IMG/VR virus record: IMGVR_UViG_3300025879_000132
Coordinates: 1 to 21,377 of that record
Origin: a virus
Direction: 5' to 3' (one strand)
Length of the DNA stretch: 21,377 nucleotides
In this document: positions 1-7,238 of the stretch, in pieces
Layout of the letters: each line of letters opens with the position of its first letter
Numbering within the stretch: the first letter of the stretch is position 1
Notes under the pieces: model-generated
What the model saw: only the letters and a program-made list of their open reading frames with translations
Told to the model about the DNA's origin: nothing
Database searches by the model: none
Translations under genes and position numbers: made by a program

Positions 1-600
1 GTACATTTACTGGTAATGGTAGTGGACTTACAAATGTAGATGCCGCAACACTAGATGGTATTGATAGTGTAAACTTCTTACGTAGTAATGTTGCAGATAC
101 AATGACAGGCTTACTAACAATGTCACACGCTGGTGACGAAATGATTCGTTTGCAAGATACAAGTGCTACTGGTAATCCGTATATTAGTTGGTATCAATCA
201 ACTACAAGACGTGCTTATATGCAGTATAGAGACGGCGATGATAGTCTGTACATTAAAAACGAAGGTGCTAATACTGCACTTGAGATTGATAACGGAACCA
301 GCGGATTAATATTCCAAGACGGTTCTACCAACTATACTGTATGGCACAGTGGCAACGACGGTTCTGGTAGTGGACTAGATGCTGATACACTTGATAGTCT
401 AAGCAGTGGAAGTTTCTTACGTAGTGATGCAAATGATGCATTTAGTGGAACACTAAGTGGTGCTGGTAGTATTAACATTACAGGAAACATTACTGCTAAC
501 GCATTTACAGGTAACGGTAGTGGTCTAACAGGTGTTACAGCTGATAATGCTAACACACTAGATAACTTGGATAGTACAGATTTCTTACGTAATAGTGCAA
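1..600 (+). repeat. Internal repeats in fibre shaft coding sequence
   Basis: Three imperfect copies, around 48-88, 383-426 and 553-596, share a stretch coding for LD-x-(I/L)-x-S and a TTCTTACGTA core. A linked TGGTAGTGG/TGNGSGLT element occurs near 12-32 and 509-530. They encode fibre shaft modules and could be sites of recombination between fibre genes. Confidence 0.7.
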
Positions 601-1250
601 CAGCACAAACTTCCAATATGTTCATTAGAAACGGTTCGCCAACAGTGTATTTGCGTGATACTGATCATAGAAGTAGTATGATTCACTGTAACAGTAACAT
701 TTGGTACGTACTACGTGGTAGCGGAAATGACAGTACAAGTTGGGCACAAGTTGACAGTCGTTGGCCATTAGAAATCAACCTCACTAATAACAATATAACC
801 ACAGGTGGTAGTATCAATGCACGTACTGAGATCACTGCTTACGGTTCAGATGAAAGACTAAAAGAAAACATCAAACCAATTGAAAACGCACTAGATAAAG
901 TTAAATCACTAGACGGTGTAACATATGATTGGATGGACAAAGTTGAAGAAGTAGGCTTCTTCCCAGAGCGCAGAAAAAATGAAGCAGGGGTTATTGCACA
1001 GCAGGTACAGAAAGTACTACCACAAGCTGTTGCACCAGCACCGTTTGATAGAGACTGGGTCAAAGACGAAACTGGTGGTGCTACAAGCGAATCTTATAGT
1101 GTTAGTGGCGAAGAATACTTAACAGTTAAGTATGAAAAACTAGCTCCGTTGTTTATTGAAGCAATCAAAGAACAGGATGCTAAACTAGAAGCACAAGCAG
1201 CAGAGATTGCAGAACTACGTACAATGGTACAAAAACTACTAGATAAATAA
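1..1250 (+). CDS. Tail fibre protein with C-terminal S74 chaperone domain (5' partial)
   Basis: The frame is open from base 3, so the N-terminus lies outside the window; 415 codons remain. The first 200 residues carry spaced repeats of the type LD-x-(I/L)-x-S-x-x-FLR(S/N) and TGNGSGLT, typical of marine phage fibre shafts. The C-terminus from about residue 282 matches the peptidase S74 intramolecular chaperone: SDERLKENI (probable catalytic Ser282 and Lys287), then GVIAQQVQKVLPQAV, then LTVKYEKLAPLFIEAIKEQ, and a final coiled-coil tail. In this family the domain trimerises the fibre and then cleaves itself off N-terminal to the Ser. The fibre presumably acts in host recognition at the virion surface. 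The last codons (GAT AAA TAA) also form a late-promoter-like box. Family assignment of the domain is firm; which fibre this is in T4 terms is unknown. Confidence 0.9.
   Translation, partial: TFTGNGSGLTNVDAATLDGIDSVNFLRSNVADTMTGLLTMSHAGDEMIRLQDTSATGNPYISWYQSTTRRAYMQYRDGDDSLYIKNEGANTALEIDNGTSGLIFQDGSTNYTVWHSGNDGSGSGLDADTLDSLSSGSFLRSDANDAFSGTLSGAGSINITGNITANAFTGNGSGLTGVTADNANTLDNLDSTDFLRNSATAQTSNMFIRNGSPTVYLRDTDHRSSMIHCNSNIWYVLRGSGNDSTSWAQVDSRWPLEINLTNNNITTGGSINARTEITAYGSDERLKENIKPIENALDKVKSLDGVTYDWMDKVEEVGFFPERRKNEAGVIAQQVQKVLPQAVAPAPFDRDWVKDETGGATSESYSVSGEEYLTVKYEKLAPLFIEAIKEQDAKLEAQAAEIAELRTMVQKLLDK
1242..1249 (+). promoter_or_regulatory. Late-promoter-like box GATAAATA overlapping fibre stop codon
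   Basis: GATAAATA matches the T4 late -10 class (TATAAATA) and contains the start of the fibre gene's TAA stop. A strong hairpin follows 8 bp later, so a transcript begun here would meet it at once. Function is uncertain. Confidence 0.35.
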
Positions 1251-1257
1251 TACAAAG

Positions 1258-1279
1258 GATAGCCACAAATGTGGCTATC
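1258..1279 (+). terminator. Hairpin after tail fibre gene, probable terminator
   Basis: GATAGCCAC pairs with GTGGCTATC (9 bp) around an AAAT loop and is followed by TTTACTT. The T-run is short, so it may act as a weak rho-independent terminator or protect the mRNA 3' end. It separates the fibre gene from the next promoter. Confidence 0.7.
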
Positions 1280-1284
1280 TTTAC

Positions 1285-1313
1285 TTGACACTGCTTAAAT
1301 AATGTGTTATATT
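1285..1313 (+). promoter_or_regulatory. Sigma70-type promoter with extended -10, copy 1
   Basis: TTGACA (1285-1290), 17-bp spacer, TATATT (1308-1313), with TGT directly before the -10 (extended -10). The spacer holds TAAATAAT. It lies just after the fibre hairpin and 24 bp before the 58-aa gene, so it should drive the cassette 1337-5115. A near-identical element occurs at 9990-10018. Consensus match is direct; activity is inferred. Confidence 0.75.
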
Positions 1314-1336
1314 AATAGAGAGAAATAGGAAGTAAT

Positions 1337-1513
1337 ATGGCATTACCAGCAACAGGCTCGACTATAACAATGTCTCAAATCCGCAACTACTTTAGTGCGG
1401 GTAACAGTACTATTGCTATTGGTACATTAGGCACTTACATTGGTATTAGTGTAGGCAATACTATTAGTATGAGCTCTAGTTTTGGTGGCTACTATTTCCC
1501 AATATTACCATAA
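1337..1513 (+). CDS. 58-aa fibre/tail-type small protein
   Basis: A short frame starts with MALPATGSTITMSQIRNYF and ends in SMSSSFGGYYFPILP. The opening matches the (S)G-x-(I/L)-(S/T)-M/L-S-x-I module that I recall from N-termini of marine phage fibre and structural proteins, where it is followed by a Gly/Ser-rich segment and an ISLS-x-FYGG-like end. Here that module is the whole protein. AGGAAGT, 4 nt before the ATG, is a good ribosome binding site, and the sigma70-type promoter at 1285-1313 lies immediately upstream. The next gene follows after 11 nt. No signal peptide or membrane segment is obvious. Role is unknown; a small virion protein or fibre tip fragment is plausible. Confidence 0.7.
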   Translation: MALPATGSTITMSQIRNYFSAGNSTIAIGTLGTYIGISVGNTISMSSSFGGYYFPILP

Positions 1514-1524
1514 AAGGAAACAAA

Positions 1525-1902
1525 ATGAAAACATTATACGAAGTATTAAATGTAGACCTTGCACAAGAGTATACTAAAGAACGTAAAAAAGAAGTAGCAA
1601 CATCACTTAACCTTAATGGCGATCTTCACGAAGACGTTTTTGCAGCTATTGACGATATGATTATTCCAAACGACGATGATAGACTCCACTGGATTCAAAA
1701 ATTTGGAAGAGCTGCGGGCGCCGACTTACTTACACTAGGTAAAGTACAACCCGAAAGCATGATAGCTATGGCTTGTTTGCCAGCAGAAGATTTTAAAGAA
1801 GCTGTTAAGATTGCAACAAGTGCTGCAAGAACTTGGAACGACTATACTGTACAAGCTGAAAAAGATTTAAACGAAGAAACTATGCCATCAACAATGTTGT
1901 AA
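1525..1902 (+). CDS. Hypothetical protein, 125 aa
   Basis: I do not recognise this family. The product is soluble, acidic and mostly helical in appearance, with no signal peptide or membrane segment. It begins MKTLYEVLNVDLAQEYTKER and ends in an acidic DLNEETMPSTML tail. AAGGAAAC precedes the ATG at usual SD distance. It sits between the 58-aa protein and the glycosyltransferase, with 11 nt and 1 nt spacing, so it is very probably co-transcribed and translationally coupled with them. Codon use and base composition look like the neighbours. A role linked to the glycosyltransferase pair is only inference from position. Confidence 0.75.
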   Translation: MKTLYEVLNVDLAQEYTKERKKEVATSLNLNGDLHEDVFAAIDDMIIPNDDDRLHWIQKFGRAAGADLLTLGKVQPESMIAMACLPAEDFKEAVKIATSAARTWNDYTVQAEKDLNEETMPSTML

Positions 1903-1903
1903 T

Positions 1904-2488
1904 ATGAAACTAAGTATTTGTGTTCCTGCACGTGATCAAGTCCATACAGGATTTACACGCAGTCTCTGTAATCTAACAAATAGATTAACAAAACAAAATG
2001 TTGACTTTAATCTACATATTGTTTGCGGCAGCGTGATTATTGAAAGTCGAACTGCACTAGTAAAGGAAGCATTAGAAAATAATGCAACACATACTTTGTG
2101 GCTTGACAGTGATATGCATTTTCCAGCAAACGTATTTGATAAACTACATGAACATCAAAAAGATATTGTTGCAGCACAATACAGTACACGATATGCTCCG
2201 TATCGTACTGTAGCATTTACTGATTGTGAAAATGCAGACAACAGACTAGATGCTAGTTTTGGATTGCACAAGGTATGGGCAGTTGGCATGGGATGTATGT
2301 TGGTTAATACAGATGTGTACAACAACTTGCCTAAGCCGTGGTTTGATCACGAATACAATAAACGACTAGACACTTTCAGCGGAGAAGATATATACTTTTG
2401 TAACCAAGCAATGCATCACGGTTATGAAGTATGGATAGACGCAAGTATCGAACTTGCACATTTTGGAACAAAGGCAAATATACTATGA
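1904..2488 (+). CDS. GT-A fold glycosyltransferase (family 2-like)
   Basis: The 194-aa protein has the marks of a compact GT-A sugar transferase. It opens with a beta strand KLSICVPARDQ, has ESRTALVKEAL near residue 47, a metal/nucleotide-sugar motif WLDSDM (Asp68-x-Asp70), a GED motif at 160-162 (usual catalytic base region) and a late His186 in AHFG, a common metal ligand. The Q-Y-S-T-R region after the DxD resembles phage homologues. It should transfer a sugar from a nucleotide donor; the acceptor cannot be read from the sequence and could be phage DNA, a virion protein or host surface glycan. Its ATG lies 1 nt after the preceding stop and its TGA overlaps the next ATG (ATGA), so it is coupled to the large repeat protein. 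Confidence 0.85.
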   Translation: MKLSICVPARDQVHTGFTRSLCNLTNRLTKQNVDFNLHIVCGSVIIESRTALVKEALENNATHTLWLDSDMHFPANVFDKLHEHQKDIVAAQYSTRYAPYRTVAFTDCENADNRLDASFGLHKVWAVGMGCMLVNTDVYNNLPKPWFDHEYNKRLDTFSGEDIYFCNQAMHHGYEVWIDASIELAHFGTKANIL

Positions 2489-5115
2489 GAGCTATTGATA
2501 GATTTGAAAAATTTGGAACGCCAGTGCATAACGGACAAGATTTTTTAAAGAATCATATTTTTCAAAAATACCCAGTTGTAAAAACAGACGACTACGAAAA
2601 CTTAGAACAAGTTTGGAAATCAGATTATGATTCTGATTACGTATGGGTTGTTGATAGTAATATCGAAACATATAGTACCTTTCCTTGGTTTTTTAAACCA
2701 AAAGCAGATGAAGAAGTTTGCATACATGCTTTTCCTTATGTATTTGAAAAAAGTCGTAAAGTTAAAGATTGGAACAGAGTTCGATTAGTTCCAACTAAAA
2801 AAGGCGAATATAATGTAAATCAACACGCTTATATTTGTGGACATTATGATCCTTACAAAGGCAAAGACAAGTTTGATATTTTTTATATTGGAAAAGATAC
2901 AAAGGTATTAAAAAATCTTGAGACTAGAGGGTTTGATGTACAGGTAGTAGATTCTTTAAACACTGCTAAACAAAATAGTTTTACTGATATGTTTTGGATA
3001 GTGTATGATGATACTGAAGTAAGAGATACATTTAAATTCAGCTACAAGCCAGACGAATGGAGTTTTAATATTCCTCATGTGTTTGGCAATGGCGATATAG
3101 ACACACTAGATGGTATTGTACTTTGCCCTAAGTCATGTGAGCTAACTGATAAAGAAATCAAACATAGATTTTTTGTTAACAAAAAAGAAGTAAGAATATT
3201 AGCAAGTAATCCAAGACATTATGATAGATATGTTATCAACAACTATCAAGATTACGAATATGCAGCTGAACTTTCAACAACTGATATGTTCTGGGGATAT
3301 TCAGATAATATTGTTATCGACGAAAAGTTCAAGTTTGATTATTATATTAGTCATCATAGCAGTGAAAAAAAATCAAATCACGCTTGGCTAAATGGAAACA
3401 AATACGATGGTGTATTTTTGTTTAGTAAACAAGCATTAGTAAGCAAAGAAGAAATAGAACACAAAGAACTAAAACAAAAGATCGATCACAATGTTGTAGC
3501 AAGTGGTCCAAAAGATTATGAAAAGTTTATAGTTGAAAACTACGAACAATACAAAAGTGCATTTCATAGTTGCGGAAGTGATATGATGTGGCTTATTCCA
3601 AATGACGTAGATCCTTTGAGCGATTTTGAATGGGATGGTTATTTCCACAATCAAGATTCGTTTGATCGTTCAACCAATCACGTATTTTTAAATGGGGTTG
3701 ATTACGATGGTATTGCATTATTAAATACTATAGATCTTATATCTGAAAAAGAGTTTGACCATAGATTCTATGTTAATAAAAAAGAACATAATGTTGTAGC
3801 AAGTAATCCAAAAAAATATAAAAAGTTTACAATAAACAACTATGATGATTATGCAAATGCATTATATAACTCCGACACTGAAATGTTTTGGGGTGTGCCT
3901 ACTGATGTTGATGTAGACAAAGACTTTGATTTTAGTTTATACTTTAGTCATCAGAATACATTTGATAGAAATATCAACCATGTGTTTTTAAATGGCGATA
4001 GCTATGATGGTATTGTATTATATAGTAAAAACGTATTGGTAAGTGAAAAAGAAATAGAACATCGTTTTCTTATAAAAAAGAAAGAATACGAGATTGTAGC
4101 AAGTACTCCAAAACAATATCCAACATATACTGTAAATGATTATCAAGATTATTTAGAAGCAAAAGAAAACTGTAATACAGATATGTTTTGGATTGTAAAC
4201 AATTCATTTTTACCTAATGAAGATTTCAACTGGAATTTTTATATTAGTCATCACAATCAATACGAAAGAAAAATAAATCATGTTTGGAAGAATGGCGACT
4301 TTTATGACGGCATTGCATTGGTTAGTAAACAACTAAACATCAGTCAACGAGAGATAGATTATAGATTTTTTGTTACTAAAAAAGAATATGATGAAGTTGG
4401 TAGTATGCCAAAGCCTTATGATATTGTGTTTATTAGTAATGGCGAACCAAATGCTGATGATAACTATTATGAACTAAAAGAAAAGTATCCAAGAGCAAAA
4501 CGAGTAATGGATATCAAAGGAATACATGCAGCTCATAAACGTGCTGCTGAGTTAGTTGAAACAGAAATGTTTTGGGTTGTTGACGGCGATGCTGAAATTA
4601 TAGATGATTTTGAATTTGATTATTATGTGCCTGCATACGACATTGACGGCAAAGATACTGTGCATGTATGGAGAAGTCATAACCCAGTAAATGGACTGGT
4701 GTATGGATATGGCGGTGTTAAACTTTTGCCTACTCGATTAACAAGAAATCTTGATGAAACAACAACCGATATGACCACTAGTATTAGTGACAAGTTTAAA
4801 GGTGTAGACAAAATGAGTAATACCACTGCATTTAATACTGATGCATTTAGTGCATGGCGTAGTGGATTTAGAGAATGTTGTAAACTTGCTAGTCGCACTA
4901 TTGCTCGTCAGAAAGATGACGAAACTGATTTTAGATTAGATGCATGGTGCTCAAGAGGTGACGACAAACCCTTTGGAAAAGCAGCCATTGCTGGAGCAAT
5001 AGCAGGTAAAGCATTTGGCGAAATGAATGCAGACAATCCAAACGAACTAGTAAAAATCAATGATTTTGAATGGCTTAAGAATCAGTTTGAGATATTATAT
5101 CTACCAACCGTATAA
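2485..5115 (+). CDS. Tandem-repeat glycosyltransferase-like protein, 876 aa
   Basis: I start it at ATG 2485, which overlaps the preceding TGA in ATGA; an upstream in-frame ATG at 2431 lies deep inside the glycosyltransferase gene and is less likely. Seven copies of a D-(M/Y)-(F/V)-W-x-V motif begin at residues 51, 168, 267, 366, 466, 566 and 694, with spacings 117, 99, 99, 100, 100 and 128 aa. Each is followed by an acidic DF-x-F-x-Y segment, an H-(V/A)-(F/W)-x-NG-x-YDGI segment, EI-x-HRFF and VAS-x-P. Only the last unit keeps a full VVDGDAEI motif plus VHVWRSHNPVNGL and YGYGGVKLLP, as in marine phage glycosyltransferase-like proteins. A C-terminal domain (about 760-876) has ETTTDMTTSIS, WRSGFRECCKLASR and RLDAWC. 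Inference: one possibly active terminal unit with degenerate binding-type copies. No membrane segments. Confidence 0.8.
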   Translation: MRAIDRFEKFGTPVHNGQDFLKNHIFQKYPVVKTDDYENLEQVWKSDYDSDYVWVVDSNIETYSTFPWFFKPKADEEVCIHAFPYVFEKSRKVKDWNRVRLVPTKKGEYNVNQHAYICGHYDPYKGKDKFDIFYIGKDTKVLKNLETRGFDVQVVDSLNTAKQNSFTDMFWIVYDDTEVRDTFKFSYKPDEWSFNIPHVFGNGDIDTLDGIVLCPKSCELTDKEIKHRFFVNKKEVRILASNPRHYDRYVINNYQDYEYAAELSTTDMFWGYSDNIVIDEKFKFDYYISHHSSEKKSNHAWLNGNKYDGVFLFSKQALVSKEEIEHKELKQKIDHNVVASGPKDYEKFIVENYEQYKSAFHSCGSDMMWLIPNDVDPLSDFEWDGYFHNQDSFDRSTNHVFLNGVDYDGIALLNTIDLISEKEFDHRFYVNKKEHNVVASNPKKYKKFTINNYDDYANALYNSDTEMFWGVPTDVDVDKDFDFSLYFSHQNTFDRNINHVFLNGDSYDGIVLYSKNVLVSEKEIEHRFLIKKKEYEIVASTPKQYPTYTVNDYQDYLEAKENCNTDMFWIVNNSFLPNEDFNWNFYISHHNQYERKINHVWKNGDFYDGIALVSKQLNISQREIDYRFFVTKKEYDEVGSMPKPYDIVFISNGEPNADDNYYELKEKYPRAKRVMDIKGIHAAHKRAAELVETEMFWVVDGDAEIIDDFEFDYYVPAYDIDGKDTVHVWRSHNPVNGLVYGYGGVKLLPTRLTRNLDETTTDMTTSISDKFKGVDKMSNTTAFNTDAFSAWRSGFRECCKLASRTIARQKDDETDFRLDAWCSRGDDKPFGKAAIAGAIAGKAFGEMNADNPNELVKINDFEWLKNQFEILYLPTV
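2635..4580 (+). repeat. Tandem ~300-bp coding repeats
   Basis: Repeat starts, set on the GAT/GAA codon before ATGTTTTGG-like DNA, fall at 2635, 2986, 3283, 3580, 3880, 4180 and 4564. Four consecutive spacings are 297, 297, 300 and 300 bp. Similarity is visible in the DNA too, for example GTTGTAGCAAGT at about 3492 and 3792, so some duplications look fairly recent. Confidence 0.85.
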
Positions 5116-5521
5116 CTGTATCAAGTTTCTTTTGATTGGTTTTACTTCGCAGTGTATTACTCAATCCGTGATGTAAAGGTTTTGGCCACTTTCCAAATGT
5201 TACCCAAGCATACCCATCGTGCTCATTATTTAACTCTGGAATAAATTCATTATCAACTACACAAAGATATGTATGAAAACTAAAATGATTATCACTGCTT
5301 ATAAATGTTTCTAAAGGTATTGTTTTTTTAATACCAGAAAGATTGCCTATTTCTTCAGTTATTTCTCGTTGCAAACCTTCCCACGGTGTTTCAATACCTT
5401 CGTTTGTTCCGCCAACTAATCCCCAAAGGTTTTTTGTTTTTCCTTTAGTACGATGTAAAAATAAAAATCTTTTAGTTTTGAGACTATAAAATAAAGCACC
5501 ACTACAAATTATTTTGTTCAT
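5075..5521 (-). CDS. Nudix hydrolase, 148 aa
   Basis: The Nudix box is complete at residues 38-60 of the chosen start: G-x5-E-x7-REITEEIG, with metal-binding Glu53, Glu56 and Glu57. Members hydrolyse nucleoside diphosphates linked to another moiety (oxidised dNTPs, ADP-sugars, capped RNA or similar); substrate cannot be told here. I chose ATG 5521 (MNKIICSGALFYS) because it begins right at the first strand of the fold and 13 nt after the gp15 stop; a longer frame to 5584 would overlap gp15. It is the last gene of the minus-strand 14-15 unit. Its 3' end overlaps the converging repeat-protein gene by 41 bp. No good SD is visible upstream. Confidence 0.9.
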   Translation of the reverse strand: MNKIICSGALFYSLKTKRFLFLHRTKGKTKNLWGLVGGTNEGIETPWEGLQREITEEIGNLSGIKKTIPLETFISSDNHFSFHTYLCVVDNEFIPELNNEHDGYAWVTFGKWPKPLHHGLSNTLRSKTNQKKLDTVIRLVDIISQTDS

Positions 5522-5534
5522 ACAAGTACTTATT

Positions 5535-7238
5535 TTATAATATAATAGTCCAGGTTCCTCGTGGATAATATCCGTCGACTGCACTTTGCCAATAATATCC
5601 GTTCCAATAAAACTGTTGTCCAGTAGTTACGTTAGTAACGTATGTAGTTTCATTGTCATTGCTAGAGTTCCAAATATTAACCCATTTAGATCCATCCCAT
5701 TCGACTATATCATTTGCATCAGCTGAAAAATCTGTATTGTCTGCATTTTTCCAAGCCTCTGGTCCTTTTTCGTTTAGATTAAGTACATAAGATACAGTGT
5801 CGTCTACACTGTATGCTGTAGTTAGATTTATAACAAACTTATCGTCAATATTTGATTTTGTTGCTGCTACCGGTGTTCCGTTTACAAACACTTCAAAGCT
5901 GGTAACACGTTCGTCTCCGGCTCTACCGGCTAACTCGCTAGTAGTAATAATAAAATCTATATCGGTATCTATTCTATTACTACTAGTAGTAGCTTTAAAA
6001 CTACGTTCGACTTTATAACCTATTGGCCCTAACAATAATAATCTAACACCAGGTGTTTTTACTGTTTGAGGATTAAAACTTATAGGATCGATGATGTAAT
6101 CAATAGTTCCATCAGTCTTAGTTGGCCCTGTTATAATAGTGTTAGCTGGCAATGTATCCTCGTCCCAATCAATGATCATTGTATGATTATCATTGCTTGG
6201 AATATTAAATGTACCAATAATTTCGCCACTTAACTCTGCTCGACGTAATCTTATTTGACTTATGTTGGGTTGATATTTTGCTGGCAGTTCTGCCTCAATG
6301 ATATTAAGCCAACTAATATCGCCTACTCGAAGTTTTTTATTTTTAGCTAGTTTGGCTTCATCGTCGTTGATTATAACGTCAAAATCTCTGTAACTTGTAA
6401 CTATCGGATTGCTTAAATCTAAACCTGTGTTACTTACACTGGAAGTACTAGTAATACCAACATTTCCTAAATTAACAACAGTACCGTCTGGTAACACAGT
6501 AACTCCGCTTGCAGCACCTTGATCTGATGTAGTTGGTGGATTAAACCCTTCAAGGCTTATTGTTCCTGCGTCTTGACTATAAACACCAGTAATAATATCT
6601 GTTATAATGCCCAACTTTTTAACTTTGCTCGGAGGCGAAATGTATATTGGTGCTGTAAATCCTAATGTAGCAACATCTATATCATCTTGTGTTCCTACAG
6701 GAATAGTTCTACTACTAAAGTTAATATCTTCTAAATATAATGCACTTAAACTAGTCCAATCTACATAGTTGTCAGATGTTTGAAATTCTAAGTCTGGATT
6801 AAACAACATAAAGATTTGTTCAAGTATTTGTAGTTTTTGATCAGTACTAGTTGACCATACATCAACATTAACACTTAAAGTATACGGAGTTGGGTGTAAT
6901 CTCTCAACTGTATATCCTTTGGCTTGTTGTGCTACGTAACTACTAGTGTTTTCATCAAATGCTTTTTCTCTAAGATTGATTTTACTAACATAACTACTAT
7001 CACTTAGACGTGATCTATCCATTTGCAAACTAGTAACATATACGCCCATTCGAGGAGCACTTGGTAATTTGTTATCACTATTTTCTCTAATAATACTGCC
7101 AACTTGTCTCGTAATATCTCCATATAATACAGGAACTACTTTAATATCGCCATCTCCATCGCGATAGCTAAAGTTACTAAATGCTCTTACTATTTGAGTA
7201 ATATATCTACGTATTTGTCCATCATAAAAGTATTGCAT
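5535..7238 (-). CDS. gp15: Tail sheath stabiliser and completion protein gp15-like
   Basis: The N-terminal 230 residues follow the T4 gp15 pattern: F-Y-x4-RRY near the start, an FSNF-x10-K-VPV-YGD strand, a P-x-PYTLSVNVDVW segment followed by QILEQIFMLFNPDLEF, and an A-x-LGFTAPIYISPP end of the core. In T4 gp15 caps the tail tube and sheath and joins the tail to the neck. At 567 aa it is about twice T4 gp15 (272 aa). The C-terminal half is an extra Thr/Asp-rich region ending in aromatic repeats (VEWDGSKWVNIW, FYWNGYYWQS). The ATG overlaps the gp14 stop in TAATG, with AGGTGA as SD inside gene 14, so the two are translationally coupled. Assignment rests on remembered family pattern, not a search. 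Confidence 0.82.
   Translation of the reverse strand: MQYFYDGQIRRYITQIVRAFSNFSYRDGDGDIKVVPVLYGDITRQVGSIIRENSDNKLPSAPRMGVYVTSLQMDRSRLSDSSYVSKINLREKAFDENTSSYVAQQAKGYTVERLHPTPYTLSVNVDVWSTSTDQKLQILEQIFMLFNPDLEFQTSDNYVDWTSLSALYLEDINFSSRTIPVGTQDDIDVATLGFTAPIYISPPSKVKKLGIITDIITGVYSQDAGTISLEGFNPPTTSDQGAASGVTVLPDGTVVNLGNVGITSTSSVSNTGLDLSNPIVTSYRDFDVIINDDEAKLAKNKKLRVGDISWLNIIEAELPAKYQPNISQIRLRRAELSGEIIGTFNIPSNDNHTMIIDWDEDTLPANTIITGPTKTDGTIDYIIDPISFNPQTVKTPGVRLLLLGPIGYKVERSFKATTSSNRIDTDIDFIITTSELAGRAGDERVTSFEVFVNGTPVAATKSNIDDKFVINLTTAYSVDDTVSYVLNLNEKGPEAWKNADNTDFSADANDIVEWDGSKWVNIWNSSNDNETTYVTNVTTGQQFYWNGYYWQSAVDGYYPRGTWTIIL

Noticed and set aside
332-1063. Minus-strand frames inside the fibre gene and similar opposite-strand frames within gp18, gp17 and the acidic protein
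   Set aside because: They lie fully inside well-supported genes, have low-complexity translations and no SD or promoter.
2431-2484. Longer start (ATG 2431) for the repeat protein
   Set aside because: It overlaps the glycosyltransferase gene by 58 bp and adds residues that are an out-of-frame reading of that gene; ATGA at 2485 is the usual coupled start.
5522-5545. Minus-strand ATAAAATA as a late box for the Nudix gene
   Set aside because: It has one A too many for the NNTAAATA box and co-transcription from gp14-gp15 explains expression.
5522-5584. Longer Nudix frame from 5584
   Set aside because: It would overlap the gp15 coding end; ATG 5521 matches the usual fold start.
5797-6018. Plus-strand 73-aa frame inside gp15
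   Set aside because: Shadow of the minus-strand gene; no family resemblance or ribosome binding site.
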